Shown: piece after piece, positions 26,267 to 37,138 of the stretch
Layout: every line of letters starts with the position of its first letter
Position numbering within the stretch: the first letter of the stretch is position 1
NCBI GenBank assembly: GCA_963786395.1
Contig: CAWAZD010000017.1
Location: forward strand, 62,001 to 126,000
Origin: Fen-1301 sp963786395
GTDB taxonomy: Bacteria; Bacteroidota; Ignavibacteria; Ignavibacteriales; Ignavibacteriaceae
Direction of reading: 5' to 3'
Length of the DNA stretch: 64,000 nt
The notes under the pieces: model-generated
Told to the model about the DNA's origin: nothing
Seen by the model: only the letters and a program-made list of their open reading frames with translations
Databases searched by the model: none
Translations under genes and position numbers: made by a program

Positions 26267-28035
26267 CTAAATAATATTTCTTGTTCTTGTTATGTTATTT
26301 ACTTTGAAAAAATGTTCTATCTTGTGCTGAACTTCAACTTCGGTAGAACAGTTAAGACATTCTTCGGCAAGCACTTTTGCCTTTTCATAGGAGATCTTGC
26401 TTATTATTCTTTTCGCGTATGCTATCACTGCGGGGGATATACTTAAGAGAAGTTAATCCCATTCCGATAAGAAGAGGAATAGCAAGTGTATCTGCAGCCA
26501 TTTCGCCACAAAGACTTACATCCTTGCCCGGCTTGCTTTCCTTCAGAGATTATGTGGTATAAAGTCTTAACTACAGCAGGACTGAACTCCTGATACAAAT
26601 CAGAAACCAGGTCATTACCCCTGTCCACTGCCATAAGATATTGTATAAGATCGTTGGTTCCAATGCTCATGAAATCAGTTTCTAATGCAAATTCTTTTGC
26701 CATTACTGCAGCAGAAGGAACCTCAATCATTACTCCTATCTTTATATGCTTGTCGAAAGGAATCTTTTCCAGTTTCAGTTCCTTCTTGCATTCTTCTATA
26801 ATTTCTTTTGATTTCCTTACTTCATTTAAAGTAGTAACCATAGGAAGCATGAACTGCACATTTTTGTTCACACTTGCTCGGAGTACTGATCTAATCTGGG
26901 TCTTGAACATTGGTATATTCTCAAGAAGCAGACGAATGCCGCGCAATCCAAGGAATGGATTTGGCTCTTTGAAATCAAGGAATTTTACTTTGTCCCCGCC
27001 AATATCAAACGCACGTATAATAATATTATCAGGATAAATCCTTGAAGAGAGTCGCGAATATAATAATACCTGCTCTTCTTCACTCGGAAATTCTCCAAAT
27101 TCTTCCAGAATCTGTTCTGTCCTGTATAGCCCGATTCCTCTTGCGCCGCTTGCAATCACTATATCAATTTCACCGGTAACATCTACATTAGCCATTATCT
27201 GAATTTCGTGGCCGTCTTCTGTCAGTCCCGGTTTATCTTTGAATTCTTCAAGCCCTTTCTGAAGCGCTAAAAGCCTTTCTAACTTTGTCTTAAAGAACTG
27301 TAGTTGTTCTTCATTTGGATTTATTAAAACATATCCATGAAAACCATCGACAATTAATGTATCACCGTCTTTAATTTTTAATGTGGCATTATGAGCTCCA
27401 ACTACTGCGGGAATATTAAGCGACCGTGAAATTATTGCCGCATGAGATGTTAACCCTCCATGATCTGTTACAAATCCTTTTACATTACTTCTGGATAGAA
27501 GTATAGTATCTGCCGGAGTTAGTGAATCGCTTACAACAATAAGTTCACTTGCAATTTTCGATTCCCATCTTTTCTTCTGCAGATTCCTGATAATACGGTT
27601 CTTAATATCCTCAATATCTGAAGCCCGTTCGTTCATATAGGATTCATGCGCATTGCGCATAAGTTCCTGGTATTTTGAGATTTCATCATTTACAATGTAT
27701 TCCGGCTGGCGCTTCTCTTTTCTTATCCTGTTTACAATAATATCAATCAATACAGGATCATCAAGTATCATAAGCTGTGCTTCAAATATACCTGCCCTGT
27801 CAGGATCCATTTTTTCTTTCGCAAATGAAAAGACTTTATTAAGTTCCTTCTTTGACTTATTAAGTGCTTCATGAAGATTATTAATTGCTTCATCTTCATT
27901 GGTTACTATGCCATCATTTATTTTAAGTTTTTCTTTTGTATAAAGATAAACTTTAGCAATAACGATTCCCGGTGCAGCAGCTATACCTGCGATTTTATTT
28001 TCAGCCTCGGTTAGTATTTGTTTGAATGATTTCAA
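26267..28035 (-). pseudogene. ptsI: PTS enzyme I, frame broken twice near the 3' end
   Basis: Phosphoenolpyruvate-protein phosphotransferase. The main frame (28035 down to about 26527) has the active-site GGLTSHAAIISRSLNIPAVVG region, IGLYRTEQ, RAFDIGGDK, and SIGTNDLIQYLMAVDRGND. The family sequence then jumps frame. One extra G at 26527-26529 and one extra base at 26443-26444 account for both breaks. Corrected, the C-terminus reads GKDVSLCGEMAADTLAIPLL and then SISPAVIAYAKRIISKI, ending at the TAG at 26267, a protein of about 589 aa and normal length. The start is TTG, overlapping the HPr stop. Because the protein is otherwise well conserved, sequence error is more likely than true loss. Confidence 0.9.
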
Positions 28036-28298
28036 AGTTCGTCAAAGCCTCTGTTAAAATAATCTGTTAATTCGTCTGCAGCTTCTTTTTCATCTTCACC
28101 TTCAAAGTTCAGTACAAGTTCTGAACCCATTTCAGCCGCAAGTGTCATTACTCCAATAATGCTTTTACCATTAATATTTAAGCCATCCTTGGATATATAA
28201 AATTCGCATTTATATTTGGCTGCCAGTTTAACTATTGTAGCAGCAGGTCTCGTATGCAACCCTGCACTGTTCACTATCTTTACTGTTCTTTCAATCAT
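28032..28298 (-). CDS. ptsH: HPr phosphocarrier protein
   Basis: An 88-aa HPr. The phosphorylated His15 lies in SAGLHTRPAA and the regulatory Ser46 in NGKSIIGVM, so it could in principle respond to an HPr kinase. It passes phosphate from enzyme I, encoded directly downstream with a 4-base overlap (CTTTGA). No EII component is found in the window, so a regulatory or incomplete PTS is possible. Its start shares a base with the polyprenyl synthase stop. Confidence 0.95.
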   Translation of the reverse strand: MIERTVKIVNSAGLHTRPAATIVKLAAKYKCEFYISKDGLNINGKSIIGVMTLAAEMGSELVLNFEGEDEKEAADELTDYFNRGFDEL

Positions 28299-29278
28299 TA
28301 TTTGCTTCTCTTAATTAACGAATCAGTCAACCATACAAAAAACTCCCTGTCCTCGGGCTCTTTAATATATTTTAATTGTGCCAATGCTCTGTTTGAATAC
28401 TTTAGTATCTCAGATTTAGCATCATCAATTACTCCAAGTTTATTATATAGTTCTCTGAATTTCGGTATCTCTTCGTGCTTAATTCCCTTCCTCTCTATAA
28501 CACTCAGGAAATCCTTCCTGTCTTTACCTTGCGACTTTTCAAGTGCCTTCAGAAACAGAAATGTTTTCTTCCCTTCTATAAGATCACCTCCAACTGATTT
28601 ACCGAATTCTGATTCCTTGCCGGAAATATCCAAAAGATCATCCTGAATCTGGAAAGCAATCCCAATATTCTTTCCGTATGCCGAGAGTGCTTTTACTTCC
28701 CTTTCTGTTGCCCCGGCTATTAGCGCTCCGATATTGCAGCACATCTCTGCCATTGCCGCTGTCTTTTTTTCTATCATTATGATATAATCTTCAATAGTAA
28801 CATTTTTAATGAGTTCGAAATCCTTATCCATACTCTGCCCCTCACAAACCTCAATAAGTCCGCGGGTAAATGATTTAAGAATTTCTGTTGTATTGTTTCC
28901 TGCATCCTTCAAAAGAAATTCATAAGCCACAGATAACAAACTATCTCCTGCCAGGATTGCAGTACATAGATCATATTTTTTATGAAGTGTGGGCCTGCCT
29001 CTCCTTTTATCTGCATTGTCCATTATATCATCATGAACAAGTGAGAAATTATGAAACAGTTCAACTGCAACAGCAGCATTATATGCTTTACTGAATTGCC
29101 CGCCTGCTGCCTTCGCGGAGAATAATACAAGCATAGGGCGCAGTCTTTTACCGCCGCTCTCAAGAATATAAGCAGCAGGTTTGTATAAAGAGTAGGGCTT
29201 TCTGGATTTTAATGCATTAGAAAGTCTGGTTTCTATTTTTAATCTTTCCTTTTCGTAAAGTTCACTGAACCGGGTCAA
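28298..29278 (-). CDS. polyprenyl (farnesyl/geranylgeranyl-type) diphosphate synthase
   Basis: A 326-aa all-helical prenyl transferase. The first aspartate-rich motif DDIMDNADKRRGRPTLH (about 78-94) and the second FQIQDDLLDISG (about 213-224) chelate the Mg of the allylic substrate. It condenses IPP with allylic diphosphates for quinones or carotenoids; chain length cannot be read safely. It overlaps by 4 bases the IPP isomerase upstream, a sensible metabolic pair. Confidence 0.93.
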   Translation of the reverse strand: MTRFSELYEKERLKIETRLSNALKSRKPYSLYKPAAYILESGGKRLRPMLVLFSAKAAGGQFSKAYNAAVAVELFHNFSLVHDDIMDNADKRRGRPTLHKKYDLCTAILAGDSLLSVAYEFLLKDAGNNTTEILKSFTRGLIEVCEGQSMDKDFELIKNVTIEDYIIMIEKKTAAMAEMCCNIGALIAGATEREVKALSAYGKNIGIAFQIQDDLLDISGKESEFGKSVGGDLIEGKKTFLFLKALEKSQGKDRKDFLSVIERKGIKHEEIPKFRELYNKLGVIDDAKSEILKYSNRALAQLKYIKEPEDREFFVWLTDSLIKRSK

Positions 29279-30318
29279 TATAGGTTTTCCTTAAGTATAA
29301 TTTTATTACGCAAGTCAGTTAATTTCTGTGAACCGGTCAGGAACATTATATCCTCTATTACATCAAACCATCCTGTAATCATTCCCTTTACTCCTTCAAC
29401 ATCATTTTTATTTAATTCCTGAAGTATAATCCTTGCGGACGCTATTAGATCAGCCCCTAAAGCAAATGCTTTTGCTGCATCATCTGAAGAATTTATTCCA
29501 CCTGATCCTATTAGAGTAAATTTGTTTTTCTTTTTTAGCTTTGAAACATCCTTTAAACAAAATGAAGTAGATAGCCCCCAGTCCCACAAGAAATTATTTT
29601 CCTGCTTACCTGATCTTAGCATTTCTACACCTGCCCAGCTTGTTCCACCTGCACCGGCAACATCAATTCCCTTAACGCCAACACTTAACAGTTTCTCTGC
29701 GGCTTTGCCGGATATACCCGAACCAACTTCCTTGACTATAAAAGGTACATTAATCTTTCTAATAAGTTTCTCAAGTTTCTTTAATAATCCCGTAAAAGAA
29801 GGTTCACCATTTTCCTGTAGCAGCTCCTGAAGAGGATTTATATGAATTACCATTGCATCCGCTTCAACCATATCAATAAGTCTTTGGATTGTGTCTGCTT
29901 TTTCTATCAGCACCAACTGTGCGGCTCCCAGGTTACCTAAAATGGGAATTGAAGGAGCATTTTCTCTGATGACTTTGTAGGATTTAATATACTCGTCATT
30001 TTCCAATGCCTGCCTTTGACTTCCTACTCCCAATGGTATATTAAGCTCATTAGCCGCAATAGCCAGTTTTGCATTAATATTCTCCGCTATGCCTGTTCCG
30101 CCTGTCATGCATGAAATAAGAAATGGGTAATTTATCTTTTTCTTAAGGAAGGTAGTAGAAAAATTTATCTTGTTCAGATCAACTTCTGTAATTGCATAAT
30201 GCAGAAAATCATAATGCTCAAAACCGTTTGATTTCTGCTTAAAACTGACTTTATCAGTTAAACAGAGTTCTAAATGGTCCTTTTTCCTGTCAGAAATAAG
30301 TTTAGATTTTTCAGCCAT
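29275..30318 (-). CDS. fni: type 2 isopentenyl-diphosphate delta-isomerase
   Basis: A 347-aa FMN-dependent TIM-barrel enzyme interconverting IPP and DMAPP. It shows RKKDHLELCL (11-20), SCMTGGTG (about 69-76), GSQRQALEN (about 98-106), HINPLQELLQENGEP, KEVGSGISGKAAEKL and DVAGAGGTSWAGVE, all family hallmarks. It is the first gene of a five-gene overlapping operon (prenyl synthase, HPr, enzyme I, isomerase). Confidence 0.96.
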   Translation of the reverse strand: MAEKSKLISDRKKDHLELCLTDKVSFKQKSNGFEHYDFLHYAITEVDLNKINFSTTFLKKKINYPFLISCMTGGTGIAENINAKLAIAANELNIPLGVGSQRQALENDEYIKSYKVIRENAPSIPILGNLGAAQLVLIEKADTIQRLIDMVEADAMVIHINPLQELLQENGEPSFTGLLKKLEKLIRKINVPFIVKEVGSGISGKAAEKLLSVGVKGIDVAGAGGTSWAGVEMLRSGKQENNFLWDWGLSTSFCLKDVSKLKKKNKFTLIGSGGINSSDDAAKAFALGADLIASARIILQELNKNDVEGVKGMITGWFDVIEDIMFLTGSQKLTDLRNKIILKENLY

Positions 30319-30414
30319 GCAAAGGTTATGTTTTTCAATTATTTAACGGAGATAAGATATTAAAAATATATCTAAAAATACCTCATTTTATCATATTCTG
30401 TATTGCCCGGTATT

Positions 30415-30536
30415 AACCTTCGAGGTTTTCCTTAACCTCGAAGGTTTAGATTCTTTTACAATGTCATCCTTAATGACTCAGAAATCCCACATGTCATTCC
30501 CGCGCCTGCCGCCTCAGAAGGGAAGGCGGGAATCCA
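30415..30536. repeat. perfect 13-bp-arm palindrome and a REP-like element
   Basis: 30415-30446 has arms AACCTTCGAGGTT and AACCTCGAAGGTT around a 6-base loop. 30492-30536 is a long-arm REP-like copy (GTCATTCCCGC ... GCGGGAATCC). They lie in the gap between fni and the DUF6526-like gene. The first could also act as a transcription end, but no T run follows. Confidence 0.85.
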
Positions 30537-30571
30537 TGCCTTCCTGTTCTGAACTTAATTTTTAATTGATC

Positions 30572-31006
30572 CTATGCTCTCTCGAGGTCCGGTCTCCAGT
30601 CCTTGATTGCTTTCTTAATTGCATCATTACTCATGTTTTCAGATGCGGCACGTATTGCCAGTTCCGGTAACTCTAGATCGGATGCAAATCTTAGAGCAAC
30701 TATTTGGCGTAGGGTTAATCTGGGATCAAGCAGCTTTCCAGTAAGAATGAAATGTCGTAGATTCTCCTCTGACCTGATAGCCCTGTCCTGAACTCTAACC
30801 GGAAATTGTCTCGTATAAACATACAATAAGGCAATATTAAGAACTCCGATAAAAACTACGGTTGCTGCAATCCGCTCGGTTCCATGTATATAACTTTTAA
30901 TTAGAAAATAAACAGAACCAATTAACAATAATAGTAAAAGAGCTAACAACACAAAATGGAAACCTGTTACGTACCTTCTATGATTTGAATAGTCCTGTTC
31001 TTTCAT
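30572..31006 (-). CDS. DUF6526-like two-helix membrane protein
   Basis: A 144-aa protein with two adjacent helices (about residues 17-36 and 46-63) and a helical cytoplasmic tail holding VRVQDRAIRSEENLRHF, LTLRQIVALRFASDLELPEL and the end DWRPDLERA. This layout and the 'RxQDRxIRxEE' segment match the DUF6526 family, whose function is unknown. It stands alone, divergent from the MFS gene. Confidence 0.75.
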   Translation of the reverse strand: MKEQDYSNHRRYVTGFHFVLLALLLLLLIGSVYFLIKSYIHGTERIAATVVFIGVLNIALLYVYTRQFPVRVQDRAIRSEENLRHFILTGKLLDPRLTLRQIVALRFASDLELPELAIRAASENMSNDAIKKAIKDWRPDLERA

Positions 31007-31126
31007 AACTGCTCCGTTTAGTTAATTTATTGTTCAATTTAAAATAATTAAAAATTGCTTTAAATCTTAAAATTCTTTTATCTTTTCATTACTAATTAGA
31101 AATCAGTTTACAGCAGGAAATATCTA

Positions 31127-32633
31127 ATGCAAAAACCAAGGTTAACCTTCTGGCAAATCTGGAATATGAGCTTCGGATTTCTCGGAATACAATTCGGATT
31201 CGCCCTACAGAATGCTAACGTAAGCAGAATATTTGAAACACTGGGCGCGAAAATAGACTCTATCCCCCTTTTGTGGATTGCCGCCCCTGTTACCGGACTT
31301 ATCGTCCAACCTATTATCGGTTATATGAGCGATAAGACCTGGGGAAAACTGGGACGCCGAAGACCATATTTCTTATCAGGAGCTATCCTTGCCTCACTTG
31401 CTTTACTTGTTATGCCTAATTCACCGGTTTTATGGATGGCAGCCGGAATGCTCTGGATAATGGATGCGTCAATAAATATTTCTATGGAACCCTTCAGAGC
31501 TTTTGTGGGAGATATGCTCCCTTCTGAACAAAGAACCATGGGCTTCTCTATGCAGAGCTTTTTCATCGGCACCGGTGCGATTGTTGCCTCTGCCCTCCCA
31601 TACATTATGACTACCTGGTTCCATGTACCAAATATCGCCCCTAAAGGTGAAATACCGCTTTCCGTTAAACTATCCTTTTATATCGGCGGCGCTGTCTTTC
31701 TTCTTGCTGTGTGCTGGACAGTTTTTTCAACTAAAGAATATCCTCCCGAACAACTTGCTAAATATCAACGAAGATCATAAATCTTCAACATTAAAACAGA
31801 AACATGCTTCTGATATCAGCACTAAAACTAATTTTATCCGCAATGGAGCAATCTGGTTTTTATTTGGAGCATTAGTTACCATTTACCTTTTTATTGAAAA
31901 TGCTGATCTCGGACTTTATGTTCTGTTTGTTGGTGCGGCTATTTTTGGTGTTATCCAAATTATTGTTGGAATCCTCATACAGCAAAAGAAAACACAAAAT
32001 GGATTTGTAGCCGTAATAAATGATCTGTATACAATGCCATCAACCATGAGGCAGCTTGCATTCGTGCAGTTCTTTTCATGGTTCGCTTTATTCTCAATGT
32101 GGATTTATACAACTCCCGCTGTTACCCATCATATTTATGGCGCAACAGATACATCTTCTGCCCTTTATAATCAGGGGGCAGATTGGGTAGGCGTTCTAAT
32201 GGCAGTTTACAATGGTTTTGCCGCAGTAATGGCGTTCATATTAATTTGGCTTGCCAACAGAACCAGCAGGAAAATGGTTCACTTCATAAGCCTTATAATC
32301 GGCGGACTAAGCCTTGCATCTTTTTACATTATAAAAGATCCGAACATGCTTCTTTTCTCTGAACTTGGAATTGGACTCGCCTGGGCATCAATCCTTGCAA
32401 TGCCATACGCAATATTAGCAGGTTCATTGCCTCCCGAGAAAATGGGAGTTTACATGGGAATATTTAATTTCTTCATAGTAATCCCCCAGATTACTGCCGC
32501 AGCAATACTCGGTTGGTTTGTTAAATCACTGTTTGGCGGCGAAGCAATCTATGCACTATTATTAGGCGGTCTGTCATTTGTCGTAGCTGCCCTGCTGGTA
32601 ATGTTTGTTAAAGACGTAGATGAAGTAAAATAA
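31127..32633 (+). pseudogene. MFS sugar transporter (SLC45-like), one frameshift
   Basis: A major facilitator of the glycoside/sucrose-type (SLC45-like) group. The first half (31127 to about 31767) has MSFGFLGIQFGFALQNANVS and the loop GYMSDKTWGKLGRRRPYF (about 66-83) with its RRR cluster. The second half continues from NEDHKSSTLKQKH to the stop at 32633 with MRQLAFVQFFSWFALFSMWI and GSLPPEKMGVYMGIFNFFIVIPQ. The two frames join if one base is removed at about 31763-31767 (LAKY then NEDHKS), giving about 502 aa, a normal size. It is probably a sugar:proton symporter of the inner membrane. Sequence error is a fair alternative to a true pseudogene. Confidence 0.85.
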
Positions 32634-32653
32634 ATTTTATTATAGCCCCGGCA

Positions 32654-32790
32654 TTTAGAGCCTGTGTGAAAATCTAAAATTGTCATTCCCGCGAAGGCGG
32701 GAATCCATAAAATCAGTTGAAATTAAAGAAATTTCAAATATGAAATTCTTAACCAGATGATAAATTCAGAATATTCACACAGCCTCTTTA
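32654..32790. mobile_element. MITE-like element with TTTA target duplication, inserted in a dispersed palindrome
   Basis: A 129-bp insert (32658-32786) has imperfect terminal inverted repeats GAGCCTGTGTGAA and TTCACACAGCCTC and is flanked on both sides by TTTA. Deleting it with one TTTA restores TATAGCCCCGGCATTTATGC then CTGGG, nearly identical to the palindrome at 43241. A REP-like hairpin sits inside it (32681-32708). No transposase is encoded, so it would have been moved in trans. Confidence 0.85.
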
Positions 32791-32901
32791 TGCCTGGGTT
32801 TAAATAATACAATATTAAATAATAAGTGCTGTCTCAAAAGGCGAAGCGAAGAATCTGTTCTCTTTTAGGCTCAAATACTATTAACGGAATTAGTTAATAT
32901 C

Positions 32902-35900
32902 CTACTTAATAATGGCGAATTTACCAATCTTCTCTTCAACTTCATTATTATAACTATCTAAACGTACCATCCTATATATATATATCCCGCTGCTGATAAT
33001 TTCATTATTTTGATCCCTAAGATTGTAATCAACACCACCTGTAGTTGTGCTCCCTTCTAGTTCGCTGATCTTGGTACCATTAATATTAAATATTATTATT
33101 TTTACTTTTTGAGGCAGATTAGCAAAGGTAAGTTTTCCTGAGCCATTACTTAATTTAACTGGGCTTGGATAAACATAGATATCAGAAAGATTTTGTTTAA
33201 CCCCTGTCAATACAATATAACTTCCTGTTTCCGGCGCAATGGGAAGATTTCCGCTTTCTGATGTGGAAATAACATTAACAATTTTCAAACGGTATTGAAT
33301 TCCAACTGAGCCGACCGGTTTTTTCTTTTGTAGATTAAGATAAATTATTAACCGGGTTGGATCAATTTCTACACTTTCAACACTATTAGAAGGATCAAAC
33401 GTATAATTTACAGTGATTTCTTGCGGATACTGAATCGACTGGAAGATTAAATTTTATCTTTATACGGAATGGGTTAATAATTTCATGATTAGAAATCATC
33501 AAATAAGAGGGCTCAATTACATTTGCAACATTAAACAGAATAGTGTCATTTTTTACGGGAGTACCATAATAATCATTTAGGTTACTAACACAGATTTTAT
33601 TCACCCCAGGTGAGAAATTGTTCTTAAACGTAACAAGATAGGAATATTCGGAGGCCGCTGAAATGGAATTCGGATAAATACCACTCAATAATTCAAAAGC
33701 TTTCAGATTATCAATTTTAGTCTCTATTCTTTCGCTGAATCTAACCAGTATCGATTTACTGCTATTATTCTCTACTAAAATTATTTTTGAAGGATTATGA
33801 ACATATACATCAATTATTCCTGAAAAGTCGGATAACGGTATCGGTTTATCATTACTGTAGGATTTTATAGAATAGAAATAATGGGTGGTGTCTTTAACGT
33901 TAAGCGAATCTTCATAATAATTAAAATGAGTTGAATCATACAGACTTAATTTACTTGAAGATAATCCCCGGAATATATAAAACAAAGAAGCCTGACTTTT
34001 CCACTGTAGATATACATGGCTGGAATCCACACTGTTTCCAGTTACAAGAGATGGAGGTGAAGTTTTATTTGCAGGTCCAAATTCATAAAATGAATAACCC
34101 TTATCCCCTTGTAAACCAATTTCTTTAACTCCATTACGATTAAGGTCCCCGGAAAATATTGTAGAATTATTCGTCCCTTCATCATAAAAGACAAGTTTAT
34201 CTCCCCCATTTGAATACTTAAAAATATAAGTATAAGGGAAAATACTTACAATCAATTCAGCTTTATTATCATTATCCACATCAACAAACCGGATACATTG
34301 ATTTGCTTTCGTAAATCCAAACCCGAGAAAAGCTGATGATTGATCTACAAATATTTTGCTAAATATTTCAGTTATTTTAGTATTCTTGTAACTATAAACT
34401 TTTAGCATAAACAAAGGTGCTACCCCGTTAGTTTTATAAAGGACTGCAATATCATCTATACCATCCCCGTCAAAATCTCCTTTTGTTATTGTATTAGCAA
34501 TAAAACTTGATAAAACACTCCTGTATATAACACTGTCGCCTTTGATAAAATGCCCCTGTACAATATTATAGCTTAATAAATCACCAGTGTTATCAAGATA
34601 CCAGATTTCTTTAATTCCATCATTATTCAAGTCTGCGGTTAATACATTGTTTGTAATCCCCTTAGTTATACCCATTTTAATGGATGTAATATCAAGGTAT
34701 TGATTGTTTTTTAACGTATCTATAACTGTTAAAGTTAAATCTGAATTTACTTTTCTAACTATATATTTATCATAATTGAAATTGGATACGGTTTCATAAG
34801 TTCCGTCATTAAATAGATCATCGGTAAAGATGGGAAATGAGGTGGTATCTTTAAAACGTTATTAAAAGAAAATGTACCAAAGTTTTCTTGTTTATCAATA
34901 TACCCTACTAAATAGTTTGAACTGACGATCTCTGTTTTGCTGTCTTTATTAAGATCCTTTACAAATCTCGGTAATTTATTTTTTAAGGAATCCCCTTCAA
35001 ATTTGTTGAATGCATTATTCCACAACTTATACAGATCATAATAATAATCATTCGACGGATATAGATTTTGAAATAAAACTTCATTTGAATCATTCGTTAA
35101 AAAGGTTACAGGGTCAGAATAAAGTTCTCCCTGAGGTAATGAATAATTCATGATGGAGTACGATAATGGTTCTAAATAAGAATCGGTTTTAACTTCGAAA
35201 TACTTTCCCTTATCCATGGCAGTATCTTTTATCCCAGCCAAATTCTCAGCCTCAAAAAACACTTCGTAAATTGTATTGGGATCAACCAGATTCTTAGGTA
35301 ATATTCCATAACTAAGCTGTCTAAAAAACTGATTATTTGTATTAAATCCATCAAGTGAAATAAACCTGAATTCGAGATCCCCCTTTTTCCTAAAGTACAT
35401 TTTAGTTACTGCTGTTTGAGATGTAAATACTTCCCCGATTATATTTGAAACATTTCCATAATAACCGGCGCCTATACCCAAAACTGCAATACTATCCACA
35501 GTCCTTATTAAATAAAAATCGGACCTCTCTTCTGTTACAACTCCCGTATTTAATGTAACAGCTATACGGATTGTGTAAACTGTATCAACCAGATTCCTCA
35601 AATCTAATTGATATATATTCTCTGCATTAATCTGATATTTCCTGTCAGTTAACAATGGTACCCAATGATCAGGATTGTAACCCTTCCCGATATATAAATC
35701 ATATTTAACAAAATAGGGAGATAAAATTGTAGCATTAATAGTCAGGGAATCTTTGTTTGTACCTAAATCTCTTGCAGGTGAATTTATTTTTATTTGCCCA
35801 GGTGCTAATACAGAAAGTGCTTTATACATGTTTAATCTTCCCGCACCGCTCATTATATCCCATCCGGGATCGCCAATATCATCACATGTAGATTTAATGA

Positions 35901-37138
35901 TTTGTTTAACTTCTTCATTTGTAAAGTTTTTAACGGAAAGAATTAAAGCAGCGGTTGCTGTTACAAAAGGAGCAGATGCCGAAGTGCCATTTTCAATCCG
36001 ATAAGTATCATTTAAACCTAAGAGAAAATATTTCAGTTCCGGGTGCAACTAAATCTATCGTTGAACCATAATTGGAAAATGAAGCAATATAATCTTCTGG
36101 AGTAGAAGCTCCGACGCATATAACTTCAGGATATCCTGAAGGGTAATGGGGCAGATTCGAAGTTGTATTGCCTGAGCTGCCAACTAAAACCACATTTTGA
36201 GAATAAGCATATCTAATCACATCACGAAGAACCATAGAAAAGGATTCATCACCCCAACTCATGTTTATAACTTTACATTTCATCTGGACTGCATATAGTA
36301 TAGCTGCCGCTGCATCGTCCTCCTGTCCATTTCCATTTGGATCAAATGCCCTGCAATTAAGTATTTTAATTTTGGGAGCGGCACCTGCTATTCCAATTAT
36401 ATTATTGGTTTCAGCCGCTATAATTCCAGCAACAAAGGTTCCATGATAAAGTTGATCCATTGGATCATTATCCCAACCAAGATAGTCCCCTCCTGTTGTA
36501 TCATAGGGATAACCAACTTCATCTACAAAATCCCAACCCATATAATCATCAATAAAGCCATTGCCATCGTCATCAATTCCGTTTGTTCTTTTATCTCTTC
36601 CCGAGCATCTAAACCTGTTTCGCCAGGGTTAATATAAATTTTATTTTTAATATCCGGATGCAGGTAATCTATTCCTGTGTCAACAAGACCAACAAGAACC
36701 GTATCGGATCCTTCCGTTATATTCCAGGCATCAAAAGCATGAATCTTTGTTAAGAGCCCATTGTTGGCTAACCAGACTGTCATTTGGAATAGCATCAATA
36801 TGATAAGTATGGGAGGATTCGATATATTCAATATCCGGATCGCCATTTGCTGTTTGTGCAAAATAGCTGTTATCGAACTGTTATTTAATGTTACTTTGAT
36901 GATTCTTGATAGTGATTCAATATTTTATCCCCAAACTTTTTGCAAAATAATCAACCTTGCAATTTAATTTCTTAATAGAGATAGAAGAACTGTTTTTAAC
37001 TATTTGTTTTGATAATATTTTATTTGCAATTTCAGATTTACTCACATAGTCTTTATATTTAATAAAATATGTTTGCTGAGAAAAACCATTAATTGAAAAG
37101 ATGAGAGGGAATAGACAATAGAAAACTTTGAACTTCAT
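32902..37138 (-). pseudogene. secreted S8 (subtilisin-like) peptidase with T9SS end, about six frameshifts
   Basis: The gene reads as six overlapping pieces in successive frames. It starts with a signal peptide (MKFKVFYCLFPLIFSINGFS). The catalytic triad is present across pieces: Asp in GLVDTGIDYLHPD, His in HGTFVAGIIAAE, Ser in GTSASAPFVTATAAL. FG-GAP-like repeats follow (DLNNDGIKEIWYLD, DFDGDGIDDIAVLY) and a C-terminal sorting-type domain (DIYVYPSPVKLSNGSG, SSGIYIYRMV). Breaks lie near 36890-36920, 36755, 36603, 36030, 34858 and 33415; each can be repaired by one base, several in short homopolymers (for example AAA at 34858). No large deletion is seen. It overlaps the upstream DUF6266-like gene by 4 bases. 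Confidence 0.85.

Noticed and set aside
30415..30446. Perfect hairpin as the terminator of the DUF6526-like gene
   Set aside because: No T run follows on the minus strand and the sequence fits a dispersed palindrome, so it was listed as a repeat.
32819..32850. A second IS end (TGCTGTCTCAAAAGG) after the MITE-like element
   Set aside because: It resembles a known type of IS terminal repeat, but I found no partner end in the window, so it was not called as an element.
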